From positions 1,674,001 through 1,738,000 of the forward strand of contig NC_022247.1 of NCBI RefSeq assembly GCF_000463015.1: a DNA stretch of 64,000 bases, given 5' to 3'. Positions 8,469 through 16,922 of the stretch are shown piece by piece; the first letter of the stretch is position 1, and the number at the start of each line of letters is the position of its first letter. A program made the position numbers and the translations under genes. The DNA comes from Variovorax paradoxus B4 (lineage in GTDB: Bacteria; Pseudomonadota; Gammaproteobacteria; Burkholderiales; Burkholderiaceae_C). The notes under the pieces were generated by a model. It was not told the origin of the DNA, did not search any database, and was given only the letters and a program-made list of their open reading frames with translations.

Positions 8469-9404
8469 TCACAGCCGCCCCAGCAGCAGAAACTCCATCA
8501 GCGCCTTCTGCGCATGGAGCCGGTTCTCGGCCTCGTCCCACACCACCGACTGCGGCCCGTCGATGACCTCGGCCTGCACTTCCTCGCCGCGGTGCGCGGG
8601 CAGGCAGTGCATGAAGAGGGCGTCGGGCTGGGCGATGCGCATCATGTCCTCGTCGACGCACCAGTCGGCAAAGGCCTTGCGGCGGGCCTCGTTCTCGGAC
8701 TCGTAGCCCATGCTGGTCCAGACGTCGGTGGTCACCAGGTCGGCGCCGCGGCAGGCTTCCATCGGGTCCTTGAAGACCTGGTAGCTGTCGGCCGAGCGCA
8801 GGCCCGCCACCGACTGGTCGACCTCGTAGCCGCTGGGCGTGCTCACGTGCACCTTGAAGCCGAGGATCTCGCTGGCCTGCAGCCAGGTGTTGGCCATGTT
8901 GTTGCCGTCGCCCACCCAGGCCACGGTCTTGCCCTGGATAGATCCGCGGTGCTCGATGTAGGTGAAGATGTCCGCGAGGATCTGGCAGGGATGGAACTCG
9001 TTGGTCAGGCCGTTGATCACCGGCACGCGCGAATGCGCGGCAAAGGTGTCGATCTTGGTCTGCTCGTAGGTGCGGATCATCACGAGGTCGACCATGCGGC
9101 TGATGACCTTGGCGCTGTCCTCGATGGGCTCGGCGCGGCCGAGCTGGCTGTCGCCGGTGGTCAGGTGCACCACGCTGCCGCCGAGCTGGTACATGCCCGC
9201 CTCGAAGCTCACGCGGGTGCGCGTGCTGGCCTTCTCGAAGATCATGGCCAGCGTGCGGTCGGTCAGCGGCTGGTGCTTCTCGTAGGTCTTGAACTTCTTC
9301 TTGATGATCGCCATGCGATCGAAGAGGTAGCCGTATTCGTCGGCCGTGAAGTCCGAGAACTGCAGGTAGTGGCGGATGGCGTTGGGCGTGGTGGCGGTCG
9401 TCAT
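8469..9404 (-). CDS. argF: ornithine carbamoyltransferase
   Basis: Makes citrulline from ornithine and carbamoyl phosphate in arginine biosynthesis. The 311-residue protein has the carbamoyl-phosphate motif STRTRVSFE, the HPCQILAD segment, and the ornithine-site motif MHCLPAHRG near the C-terminus. The start ATG at 9404 overlaps the argD stop as ATGA, so the two genes are coupled. A much longer in-frame extension upstream is only the argD antiframe. Confidence 0.96.
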   Translation of the reverse strand: MTTATTPNAIRHYLQFSDFTADEYGYLFDRMAIIKKKFKTYEKHQPLTDRTLAMIFEKASTRTRVSFEAGMYQLGGSVVHLTTGDSQLGRAEPIEDSAKVISRMVDLVMIRTYEQTKIDTFAAHSRVPVINGLTNEFHPCQILADIFTYIEHRGSIQGKTVAWVGDGNNMANTWLQASEILGFKVHVSTPSGYEVDQSVAGLRSADSYQVFKDPMEACRGADLVTTDVWTSMGYESENEARRKAFADWCVDEDMMRIAQPDALFMHCLPAHRGEEVQAEVIDGPQSVVWDEAENRLHAQKALMEFLLLGRL

Positions 9405-10609
9405 TGCGCTGCGGGCTCCGACAGGAAGGTTTTCACGAGGGGCGCGAGGATGGCGACGATCTCGTCGGCCTCGGCAATGCTCAGGATGAGCGGCGGCACG
9501 AGGCGGATCACCTTGTCGGCCGTCACGCTCAGCAGCAGGCCGGCGTCGCAGGCGCGGTTCAGGATCACGCCGCAGGGCCGGTCGAGCTCGATGCCCAGCA
9601 TCAGGCCCTGGCCGCGGATTTCCTTCACGCCGGCCAGGCCGCCGATTTCGCGCGCGAGCGCGGCCTTCAGGTGCTCGCCCACGGTCGCGGCGTTTTCGAG
9701 CAGCTTGTGCTCTTCCATGATGCGGATGGTCTCGATGCCGGCGCGCATCGCGAGCGGGTTGCCGCCGAAGGTGGTGCCATGGTTGCCCGGGCCGAAGATG
9801 TGGGCGGCCCGGGGGCCGGCCACCACGGCGCCGACCGGCACGCCCGAGCCCAGGCCCTTGGCCAGCGGCATCACGTCGGGCTTGATACCGGCCCACTGGT
9901 GCGCGAACCACTTGCCGGTGCGGCCCATGCCGCATTGCACTTCGTCGATCATCATGAGCCAGTCGCGCTCGTCGCACAGGGCGCGCACCTGCTTCAGGTA
10001 TTCCCAGCGCATCGGGTTGATGCCGCCTTCGCCCTGGATGGTTTCGAAGAACACGGCGACCACGTTGGGGTTGCCTTCGGTGGCCTTCTTGAGCGCCTCG
10101 ATGTCGTTCAGCGGCACGCGGATGAACCCTTCGACCAGCGGGCCGAAGCCGGCCTGCACCTTGGGGTTGCCGGTGGCCGACAGGGTGGCGATGCTGCGGC
10201 CGTGGAATGCGGCCTCGTACACCACGATCTCGGGCCGTTCGATGCCCTTGTCGTGGCCGAACTTGCGCGCGAGCTTCAGGGCGGCCTCGTTGGCCTCCAG
10301 GCCGGTGCAGCAGAAGAAGACGTTGGTCAGGCCCGAGAGCTCGGTCAGCTTGGCGGCCAGCTGCTCCTGGCCGGGTACGTGGTAGTAGTTGGAGCTGTGG
10401 ATCAGCTTGCTGATCTGGTCCTGCAGCGCGGGCACCAGCTCGGGATGGTTGTGGCCCAGCGTGTTCACGGCGATGCCGCCGAGGCCGTCGAGGTAGGCCT
10501 TGCCCTCGGTGTCCCAGACTCGGCAGCCCTGGCCGTGCGACAGCGCGATCGGCAGGCGACCGTAGGTGTTCATGACGTGGGGCGAGGTGGGCTGGGCGGT
10601 AGCGCTCAT
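9401..10609 (-). CDS. argD: acetylornithine aminotransferase (ArgD type)
   Basis: PLP-dependent class III aminotransferase for N-acetylornithine; some members also use succinyldiaminopimelate. The 402-residue protein shows LDGLGGIAVNTLGHNHP near the N-terminus, the cofactor region FFCCTGLEANEAALKLAR, LMMIDEVQCGMGRTG, and the lysine segment PDVMPLAKGLGSGVPVGAV. The start at 10609 (MSATAQPTSP) is preferred over a longer frame that lacks similarity. It is coupled to argF downstream. Confidence 0.94.
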   Translation of the reverse strand: MSATAQPTSPHVMNTYGRLPIALSHGQGCRVWDTEGKAYLDGLGGIAVNTLGHNHPELVPALQDQISKLIHSSNYYHVPGQEQLAAKLTELSGLTNVFFCCTGLEANEAALKLARKFGHDKGIERPEIVVYEAAFHGRSIATLSATGNPKVQAGFGPLVEGFIRVPLNDIEALKKATEGNPNVVAVFFETIQGEGGINPMRWEYLKQVRALCDERDWLMMIDEVQCGMGRTGKWFAHQWAGIKPDVMPLAKGLGSGVPVGAVVAGPRAAHIFGPGNHGTTFGGNPLAMRAGIETIRIMEEHKLLENAATVGEHLKAALAREIGGLAGVKEIRGQGLMLGIELDRPCGVILNRACDAGLLLSVTADKVIRLVPPLILSIAEADEIVAILAPLVKTFLSEPAAQ

Positions 10610-10770
10610 TCGGTTCTCCAGATAGGGAACCGCGGATTCTAGGCGTGCGGTTTGACGGCTTCGTTGAGGATTCCGCATTACAGCAATGCCCCATGTTCAG
10701 GATGCAAAAAGTGCCGCGGATAGAATCGCTTGCTGCACCGCAGCACCCGCTCCGGTCGCTTCATTCAACG

Positions 10771-11091
10771 ATGATTTCCCCCACTGCCAAAGAAATCTTC
10801 ATCCAGGGCATCACCCGTGATGGCCGGACTTTCCGACCCAGCGACTGGGCCGAGCGGCTGGCCGGCGTGATGTGCTCCTTCCGCCCCGGCGGCGCCTATC
10901 CGGGCAGCCACCTGAGCTATTCGCCCTGGTGCATTCCGACCACCATCAACGGGGTCAAGTGCGTGGTGGTGAACCGCGCCCTGCGCGATGCCGAACCCAT
11001 GGCCTGGGACTTCTGCGTGAACTTCGCGCGCGACAACGACCTGCAGGTGGCCGAAGCCTGCCTGGTGCCCGACGCGCCACCCAAGGCCTGA
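10771..11091 (+). CDS. DUF3579 family protein
   Basis: A 106-residue protein of the DUF3579 family, common in Betaproteobacteria and without a known function. It contains EIFIQGITRDGRTFRPSDWAE-type and YSPWCIPTTINGVKCVVVNR-type segments. The ATG at 10771 gives the expected family length; an in-frame extension upstream to 10645 is not conserved in style. It is divergent from argD and separated from it by 161 bases, which hold a possible TAGAAT -10 box at 10721-10726 without a convincing -35. A strong terminator follows. Confidence 0.85.
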   Translation: MISPTAKEIFIQGITRDGRTFRPSDWAERLAGVMCSFRPGGAYPGSHLSYSPWCIPTTINGVKCVVVNRALRDAEPMAWDFCVNFARDNDLQVAEACLVPDAPPKA

Positions 11092-11126
11092 GCGGGCGGC
11101 TTCCTTCCGCGAAGCGATCGGACATG

Positions 11127-11152
11127 AAAAAACCGCCCGAAGGCGGTTTTTT
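11127..11152. terminator. bidirectional rho-independent terminator
   Basis: Perfect hairpin AAAACCGCC-CGAA-GGCGGTTTT with A and T runs at its two ends, so it can serve both strands. It lies between the converging DUF3579 gene and rpsT. Confidence 0.9.
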
Positions 11153-11223
11153 ACACTTTGCTGCAGCGCACCCCGATCAAACGGCGGACCGGAGGATTCC
11201 GATCCGGGCTTGCCTGACAGGTG

Positions 11224-11538
11224 TCAGGCGGCGGCCTTTTCAGGCGCGAGGGCGAGGGCCTTGACCTTCGCCGACAGGCGGCTCTTGTCGCGAGCTGCCT
11301 TGTTCTTGTGGAAGATGCCCTTGTCGGCGACGGTGTCGACGATGCTCTGGGCCTTCGCGAAGAGCTCGCTCGCCTTGGTCTTGTCGCCGGCCAGAACGGC
11401 CTTTTCGACATTCTTCACGGCGGTGCGGTATTTGGAGCGCAGCGAGGTGTTCGCAGCGTTGAGCTTGGTGTCCTGGCGGACGCGCTTACGGCCGGAGGCG
11501 AGGCGCGGGTTCTTTTTCTTGGGCTTGGCGGATGCCAT
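11224..11538 (-). CDS. rpsT: 30S ribosomal protein bS20
   Basis: Small basic ribosomal protein that binds 16S rRNA. The 104-residue product starts [19 protein letters not shown] and has the helical bS20 pattern, including [15 protein letters not shown] and a [16 protein letters not shown] segment. It is slightly longer than the 87-residue E. coli form because of an alanine-rich tail. It is divergent from murJ and terminated by the hairpin at 11127-11152. Confidence 0.97.
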
Positions 11539-11583
11539 GATTTAGTTCCTTAGGTGTCTGAGGATGATGCAGCAAAGCCCTCC

Positions 11584-11589
11584 ATTATA
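11584..11589 (-). promoter_or_regulatory. rpsT: candidate -10 box of rpsT
   Basis: Read on the minus strand this is a perfect TATAAT, 46 bases upstream of the rpsT start. No good -35 hexamer is visible at 17 bases (the closest is TTCGGC at 18), so the promoter call rests on the -10 alone. Confidence 0.45.
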
Positions 11590-11643
11590 GGCCGGGTTGC
11601 CTTTTTCGCCGAATCGGGGCTTGCCGGGCCCTACACTCGCCCC

Positions 11644-13197
11644 GTGTCCCTGTTCAAATCCGCTTCCACCGTATCCCTGCTGACGCTCGCTTCGCGGATC
11701 ACGGGCCTCGTGCGCGACGTGCTTTTTGCCTCGGTGTTCGGCGTCAGCGCGCTGACCGACGCGTTCAACGTCGCCTTTCGCATTCCCAACCTGTTTCGGC
11801 GGGTTTTCGGCGAAGGCGCCTTCAGCCAGGCCTTCGTGCCGGTGCTCGCGGCGCGCAAGACCGAAGCCGGCGAAGAGGGCGCCAAGGCGCTGATCGACCA
11901 AGTCGCCACGCTGCTCACCTGGGCGCTGGTGGTGGTTTGCGTGGCCGGCGTGGTCGGCGCGCCCCTGCTGGTGTGGGCCATGGCCAGCGGGCTGGCGGGT
12001 TTCGACGCAGCCGTGGTCATGACGCGGTGGATGTTCCCCTACATCGGCTTCATGTCGCTCGTGGCGCTGGCGGGCGGCATCCTGAACACGTGGCGCAAGT
12101 TCGCGGTGCCGGCCGCCTCGCCGGTGCTGCTGAACATCGCGCTGATCCTGGCGATCGTCGTCGGGGCGCCGCTGTTCCGCCGCTACGGCATCGAGCCGAT
12201 CTATGCCCAGTGCATGGGCGTGCTGGTCGGCGGCGTGCTGCAGCTGGCCATCCAGATTCCGGCGCTGCGCGCGCTGGGCCTCATGCCGCGCATCGGCGCG
12301 AGTTTCAAGGCGCTGGGCGACGCCTGGCGCGATCCCACCACGCGCCAGGTGCTGAAGCTGATGCTGCCCGCCCTGCTGGGGGTGAGCGTGGCGCAGATCT
12401 CGCTGCTCATCAATACGCAGATCGCCTCGCACCTTGCGATAGGCAGCGTGACCTGGGTGAGCAATGCCGACCGCCTGATGGAATTCCCGACCGCGATGCT
12501 CGGCGTGGCGCTGGGCGTGGTGCTGATGCCGCAGCTGGCCGGCGCCCGCGCCGCCAAGGACGATGCGCGCTATTCGTCGCTGCTCGACTGGGGGCTGCGG
12601 CTGGTGGTGCTGCTGTCGGCGCCGTGCGCCATCGCGCTGCTGCTCTTCGCCCAGCCGCTGGTGGCCGTGCTGTTCCACAACGGCGCCTACCAGGGCGAGG
12701 ACGTGCAGCGCACCACCGTGGCGCTGATGGGCTACGGCGTCGGGCTGATCGGCCTCGTGGCCATCAAGGTGCTCGCGCCCGGCTACTACGCCAGGCAGGA
12801 CACGCGCACGCCCATGCTGATCGCCGTGGGCGTGCTGGTGCTGACCCAGGTCCTCAATTTCTTCCTCGTGCCGGTGCTGCAGCACGCGGCGCTCACGCTG
12901 ACCATTGCCATCGGCGCGCTGGTCAATGCGATCTGGCTGCTGGTCGGCCTGATCCGCCGCGGCAGCTACCGGCCCGAACCCGGCTGGGGCAAATTCGCGC
13001 TGCAGGTGCTGGCGGGTGCGCTGGTGCTGGCGGCCCTGCTGGCATGGGGTTCGCGCCACTTCGACTGGATCGGCCTGCGCGAGCAGCGCTTCCATCGCAT
13101 CGGCCTGCTGGCCGCACTGATCGCCGGCGCGGTGCTGCTCTATTTCGCGGTTCTCACGGCCGTGGGCGTGCGGCTGCGCAGTTTCATGCGCCGATGA
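11644..13197 (+). CDS. murJ: lipid II flippase MurJ
   Basis: Inner-membrane MOP-superfamily flippase for the peptidoglycan precursor lipid II. The 517-residue protein begins at a GTG (SLFKSASTVSLLTLASRITGLVRDV follows) and has about 14 hydrophobic segments, the family segment FRIPNLFRRVFGEGAFSQAFVPV, and VNADR-like NADRLMEFPTAMLG near the middle. An in-frame ATG at 11554 would add 30 residues without similarity. A TACACT box 6 bases before the GTG suggests a very short or absent leader. Gene order rpsT/murJ is common in this group. Confidence 0.94.
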   Translation: MSLFKSASTVSLLTLASRITGLVRDVLFASVFGVSALTDAFNVAFRIPNLFRRVFGEGAFSQAFVPVLAARKTEAGEEGAKALIDQVATLLTWALVVVCVAGVVGAPLLVWAMASGLAGFDAAVVMTRWMFPYIGFMSLVALAGGILNTWRKFAVPAASPVLLNIALILAIVVGAPLFRRYGIEPIYAQCMGVLVGGVLQLAIQIPALRALGLMPRIGASFKALGDAWRDPTTRQVLKLMLPALLGVSVAQISLLINTQIASHLAIGSVTWVSNADRLMEFPTAMLGVALGVVLMPQLAGARAAKDDARYSSLLDWGLRLVVLLSAPCAIALLLFAQPLVAVLFHNGAYQGEDVQRTTVALMGYGVGLIGLVAIKVLAPGYYARQDTRTPMLIAVGVLVLTQVLNFFLVPVLQHAALTLTIAIGALVNAIWLLVGLIRRGSYRPEPGWGKFALQVLAGALVLAALLAWGSRHFDWIGLREQRFHRIGLLAALIAGAVLLYFAVLTAVGVRLRSFMRR

Positions 13198-13263
13198 GAG
13201 GCCTCGCGCTGCGGCTTTCCGCAACGCAGCCGTTTTCGAATTGCGCAAGCTGAAAACACCGCC

Positions 13264-13292
13264 TTGACGCTCCCCGAATGCTCCTCTACAAA
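13264..13292 (+). promoter_or_regulatory. promoter giving a probable leaderless transcript
   Basis: TTGACG (13264-13269) and TACAAA (13287-13292) are 17 bases apart. The expected start of transcription, 6-8 bases downstream, falls on or beside the ATG at 13298. No ribosome-binding site precedes that ATG. Confidence 0.5.
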
Positions 13293-13297
13293 GACAC

Positions 13298-14149
13298 ATG
13301 ACGTTCAGCTTTCAGGTTCCCACGGCCCTGGCGTATTTCGAATCGCTGGTGCAGAGCGACGAACACTTTCCGCTGCTCGAGGCTGCCGCCAGCCTGGCGC
13401 AGGACGAATACCCCGACCTCGACGTGCAGCAGGTGCTCGGCGATGTCGACCAGTTGCTCGCACGCCTCAGGCGCCGGCTGCCGGCCGATGCCGCGCCGCT
13501 CGCCCGGCTGCGCGCGCTCAACCAGTTCTTCTTCAACGACCTGAACTTCGGCGGCAACGTCAACGACTACTACGATCCCGACAACAGCTACCTGAACGCC
13601 GTGCTGCGCACGCGCCGCGGCATCCCGATCTCGCTGGCGGTGCTGTGGATGGAGCTGGCGCAGGGGCTGGGCCTGCAGGCGCGGGGCATCGGCTTCCCGG
13701 GCCATTTCATGCTCAAGGTCACGCTGCCGAAGGGGCAGGTGGTGATCGACCCCTTCACCGGCAAATCGCTCTCGCGCGAAGAACTCGGCGAGCGGCTCGA
13801 ACCCTACAAGCGCAGCAACGGGCTGGTCGGCGACTTCGACGTGCCGCTGGGTCTTTACCTGCAGCCTGCCAGCTCGCGTGAAATCATCGGGCGCATGCTG
13901 CGCAACCTGAAGGAAGTGCACCGGGCGCAGGAGGACTGGCAGCGCGCCATCGCCGTGCAGGACCGCCTCATCGCGCTGCTGCCCAATGCCTGGGGCGAGT
14001 ACCGCGACCGCGGCATCGCGCATGCCGAGCAGGGCAATACCGCGGCCGCCATGCGCGACCTGGAAACCTACCTCGAGCATGCGGAAGACGCGCTCGACGT
14101 CGATGTCATTGCCGAGCGCGTGGCGGCGCTGCGACGCGAATCCGACTGA
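13298..14149 (+). CDS. SirB1 family protein (transglutaminase-like plus TPR)
   Basis: A 283-residue protein of the SirB1 family, unknown in function. The core transglutaminase-like fold is seen in LRALNQFFFNDLNFGGNVNDYYD, RRGIPISLAVLWMELAQGLGL and GIGFPGHFMLKV; the last third (RAQEDWQRAIAVQDRLIALLPNAWGEYRDRGIAHAEQG) reads as tetratricopeptide-type helices. The usual catalytic Cys of a transglutaminase is not evident. It ends one base into the following VOC gene. Confidence 0.88.
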   Translation: MTFSFQVPTALAYFESLVQSDEHFPLLEAAASLAQDEYPDLDVQQVLGDVDQLLARLRRRLPADAAPLARLRALNQFFFNDLNFGGNVNDYYDPDNSYLNAVLRTRRGIPISLAVLWMELAQGLGLQARGIGFPGHFMLKVTLPKGQVVIDPFTGKSLSREELGERLEPYKRSNGLVGDFDVPLGLYLQPASSREIIGRMLRNLKEVHRAQEDWQRAIAVQDRLIALLPNAWGEYRDRGIAHAEQGNTAAAMRDLETYLEHAEDALDVDVIAERVAALRRESD

Positions 14150-14577
14150 TGGCCGCCAGCACCGGCGTCGCCGACGCACCCGATCTCGGCACCTTGCATG
14201 AATTCCACGGCGTGCAGCCGGTGCTGCCGGTGTCCGACGTCACGCGCGCCGCGCGCTGGTTTCGCGACGTGCTGGGCTTCGAGATCGACTTCATCGCCGG
14301 TGAGCCGCCGAGCTATGCGCGGGTCAAGAAAGGCGACCGCACGTACGGCGACCCGGTCTACCTGCGCCTGTGGCAGTGCAACACGCGCGGGGTGCCGCCC
14401 TGGCGCGGCGAAATCGTGATCCACGTGGGCAAGGACATCGACGGCCTGCATGCCGCCTATGCGAAGCGCGGCGTCACGGTCATCGAGCCGCCCATGTCGC
14501 AGCCCTGGGGCCTGCGGGAATTCGCCATCCGCGAACCCGACGGACATGTGCTGCGCTTCTGCGGCTATTTGCCCTGA
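14149..14577 (+). CDS. VOC family protein (glyoxalase/bleomycin-resistance type)
   Basis: A 142-residue member of the vicinal oxygen chelate superfamily, which holds dioxygenases, glyoxalases and resistance proteins. It has VQPVLPVSDVTRAARWFRDVLGFEID, a middle strand with VYLRLWQCN, and a C-terminal FAIREPDGHVLRFCGY. A metal role is possible, but no specific substrate is indicated. The start overlaps the previous stop (TGATG), so it is coupled to the SirB1-like gene. Confidence 0.85.
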   Translation: MAASTGVADAPDLGTLHEFHGVQPVLPVSDVTRAARWFRDVLGFEIDFIAGEPPSYARVKKGDRTYGDPVYLRLWQCNTRGVPPWRGEIVIHVGKDIDGLHAAYAKRGVTVIEPPMSQPWGLREFAIREPDGHVLRFCGYLP

Positions 14578-14617
14578 ATTTCTGATACATAAAATTACAA
14601 ATGGATCGGGGCGGGTG

Positions 14618-14644
14618 TGTCGATCCGGCTTCCGCTCGTGCGAC
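14618..14644 (+). promoter_or_regulatory. candidate ECF42-type promoter
   Basis: TGTCGA at 14618-14623 and CGAC at 14641-14644 are separated by 17 bases. This resembles, from memory, the promoter motif described for ECF42 sigma factors (TGTCGA at -35, CGA/TC at -10). It lies about 60 bases before the first DGPF gene, whose product partners with ECF42 factors, and the sigma gene is the third gene of the same unit, so autoregulation is likely. Confidence 0.55.
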
Positions 14645-14706
14645 GTGTGAACAGGAGCGCGCGGTTTCAGCGGCTCCCGATTCCATCAACCTTCAGGAGA
14701 GACGAC

Positions 14707-15135
14707 ATGCGATTCATGGTTCTGGTCAAGGCCAACACGGATTCCGAAGCCGGCGTGATGCCGAGCACCGAAGTGCTCACCGCCATGGGCAAGTTCAACG
14801 AGGAGCTGGTCAAGGCCGGCGTGCTGCTGGCGGGCGAAGGGCTGCATCCGTCTTCCAAGGGCGCGCGGGTGCGCTGCGAAGGCCTGAAGCGCACCGTCAT
14901 CGACGGGCCTTTCGCCGAAACGAAGGAGCTGCTCGCGGGCTTCTGGCTGCTTCAGGTCAAGTCGAAGGAGGAAGCCATCGAGTGGATCAAGCGCAGTCCG
15001 TTCCAGGAGGGCGAGATCGAGATCCGCCAGGTCTTCGAAGCCTCCGATTTCGGCGACTCGATGACGCCCGAGCTGCTGGCGCAGGAAGACCGCCTGCGCG
15101 CCGAAACCGATGCCCGGGCCAAGGCCGGCAGCTGA
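14707..15135 (+). CDS. DGPF/YciI family protein 1
   Basis: A 142-residue YciI-like protein carrying the DGPF motif (TVIDGPFAETKELLAGFW, residues 62-79) that is typical of proteins encoded next to ECF42 sigma factors. The start ATG has a good ribosome-binding site (AGGAGAG about 7 bases upstream). A second paralogue follows 30 bases later. The proteins are of unknown chemistry; they are thought to act with the sigma factor. It is longer than classic YciI (about 100 residues) through its C-terminal charged tail. Confidence 0.85.
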   Translation: MRFMVLVKANTDSEAGVMPSTEVLTAMGKFNEELVKAGVLLAGEGLHPSSKGARVRCEGLKRTVIDGPFAETKELLAGFWLLQVKSKEEAIEWIKRSPFQEGEIEIRQVFEASDFGDSMTPELLAQEDRLRAETDARAKAGS

Positions 15136-15165
15136 ACGGCAAGACCGCACCAAAGGAGACCCGCC

Positions 15166-15585
15166 ATGCGATTCATGCTGCTGATGATTCCCCACGGCTA
15201 CGAGACGGCCGCGCCCGGCACCATTCCCGACGACGTCGATGCGGTGGCGGCCATGATGGCCTACAACGAGTCGATGCAGAAGGCCGGCGTGCTGATCAGC
15301 TGCGACGGCCTGCATCCGCCCTCGATGGGTGCGCGCGTGAGCTTTCCGGGCCGCAAGCCCAAGGTCGTCGACGGTCCTTTCGCCGAAGCCAAGGAAGTGC
15401 TCGGCGGCTACTGGATCATCGACGTGCCCTCGCGCGCCGACGCCATCGAATGGGCCACGCGCTGCCCCGGCAGCGAGAACGAGGTCATCGAGGTCCGCCA
15501 GATCCAGGAGATTGCCGACTTCCCGCCCGACGTGCAGGCCCTGACCACCGAATTTGCGTCGATGCAGGCCGCCAAGAAAGCGTAA
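15166..15585 (+). CDS. DGPF/YciI family protein 2
   Basis: A 139-residue paralogue of the preceding gene. DGPF occurs at residues 69-72 (KVVDGPFAEAKEVLGGYW), and both start with a MRFM-type segment. A strong ribosome-binding site (AAGGAGA) precedes the ATG. The stop is only 2 bases from the sigma factor start. Tandem DGPF copies before the sigma gene are a common ECF42 arrangement. Confidence 0.85.
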   Translation: MRFMLLMIPHGYETAAPGTIPDDVDAVAAMMAYNESMQKAGVLISCDGLHPPSMGARVSFPGRKPKVVDGPFAEAKEVLGGYWIIDVPSRADAIEWATRCPGSENEVIEVRQIQEIADFPPDVQALTTEFASMQAAKKA

Positions 15586-15587
15586 AC

Positions 15588-16892
15588 ATGGGCGCCCCGG
15601 AGGGCCGCGGCGACAAGGCCGCCATCCACCGCACCATCGAGGCGGTGTGGCGCATCGAATCCGCCAGGATCATCGCCACCGTCGCGCGCATGGTGCGCGA
15701 CGTGGGCCTGGCCGAGGAACTGGCGCAGGACGCGCTGGTCTCGGCGCTCGAGCAATGGCCCGGAGCCGGCGTGCCCGACAACCCCGCCGCCTGGCTCACC
15801 GCCGTCGCCAAGCGCCGCGCGCTCGACCGGTTGCGCCATGGGCAGCTGGCCGAGCGCAAGGCCCCCGAAATCGGCCGCGAACTCGATGCGCAGCACGAGA
15901 TGGCCCAGGCCGATTTCGCCGAGGCGGTCGATGCCGCGCTCGACGACGACATCGGCGACGACCTGCTGCGGCTGGTCTTTACCGCCTGCCACCCCGTGCT
16001 TTCGACCGACGCGCGCGTGGCGCTCACGCTGCGCCTGATGGGTGGCCTCGCCACCGATGAAATCGCCCGCGCCTTTCTTGTGCCCGAAGCCACCGTGGCA
16101 CAGCGCATCGTGCGCGCCAAGCGCACGCTGCTCGAAGCGCGCGTGCCCTTCGAAGTGCCGCGCCGGCACGACCTCGAAGCTCGGCTCGCGTCGGTGCTCG
16201 AGGTGCTCTACCTGATCTTCAACGAAGGCTACTCGGCCACGGCCGGCGACGACTGGATGCGTCCCGCGCTGTGCGAGGAAGCCATGCGCCTGGGCCGCAT
16301 CGTGGCCGAGCTGATGCCCGATGCATCGGAGGTGCATGGCCTCGTGGCGCTGATGGAAATCCAGGCCTCGCGCACGGCCGCGCGCGTGGGCGCCTCGGGC
16401 GAGCCGGTGCTGCTGCTCGAGCAGAACCGCGCGCGCTGGGACCAGATGCTGATCCGCCGCGGCCTGGCCGGACTGGCGCGCGCCGAAGCGCTCGGCGGTG
16501 CCTTCGGCCCCTATGCGCTGCAGGCGGCCATTGCCGCTTGCCACGGCCGTGCGCGCACCGCAGATGACACCGACTGGCCGCGCATTGCCGCGCTGTACGA
16601 CGCCCTGGCCGAACTGTCGCCGTCGCCCATCGTCGAATTGAACCGCGCCGTTGCGCTCTCGATGGCTTTCGGGCCGGCGGCGGGGCTCGAAGTGGTGGAT
16701 GCGCTCATGGGCGAGCCGGCCTTGCAGGCCTATCACCTGCTGCCGGCGGTGCGCGGCGACCTGCTCTTGAAGCTCGGCCGCCGCGACGAGGCGCGCAGGG
16801 AATTCGACCGCGCCGCCTCGCTCACGCGCAACACGCGCGAGCGGACGTTGCTGCTGGCGCGCGCGCGGGCCTGTGCGGCTTCGGAAAGCTGA
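15588..16892 (+). CDS. ECF42-type RNA polymerase sigma factor with TPR-like C-terminus
   Basis: A 434-residue extracytoplasmic-function sigma factor. The N-terminal half holds region 2 (AWLTAVAKRRALDRLRHG, with AEELAQDALVSALEQWPG before it) and region 4 (LRLMGGLATDEIARAFLVPEATVAQRIVRAKR). The remainder is a long helical TPR-like extension (LRPDASEVHGLVALMEIQASR-type repeats), the signature of the ECF42 group with DUF6596-like C-terminus. There is no anti-sigma gene beside it; the DGPF proteins and the C-terminal domain are believed to take that role. The ATG at 15588 is the expected start. Confidence 0.9.
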   Translation: MGAPEGRGDKAAIHRTIEAVWRIESARIIATVARMVRDVGLAEELAQDALVSALEQWPGAGVPDNPAAWLTAVAKRRALDRLRHGQLAERKAPEIGRELDAQHEMAQADFAEAVDAALDDDIGDDLLRLVFTACHPVLSTDARVALTLRLMGGLATDEIARAFLVPEATVAQRIVRAKRTLLEARVPFEVPRRHDLEARLASVLEVLYLIFNEGYSATAGDDWMRPALCEEAMRLGRIVAELMPDASEVHGLVALMEIQASRTAARVGASGEPVLLLEQNRARWDQMLIRRGLAGLARAEALGGAFGPYALQAAIAACHGRARTADDTDWPRIAALYDALAELSPSPIVELNRAVALSMAFGPAAGLEVVDALMGEPALQAYHLLPAVRGDLLLKLGRRDEARREFDRAASLTRNTRERTLLLARARACAASES

Positions 16893-16922
16893 TACCCCGC
16901 ATCCCGCTGGGGCCGGCGGCCG

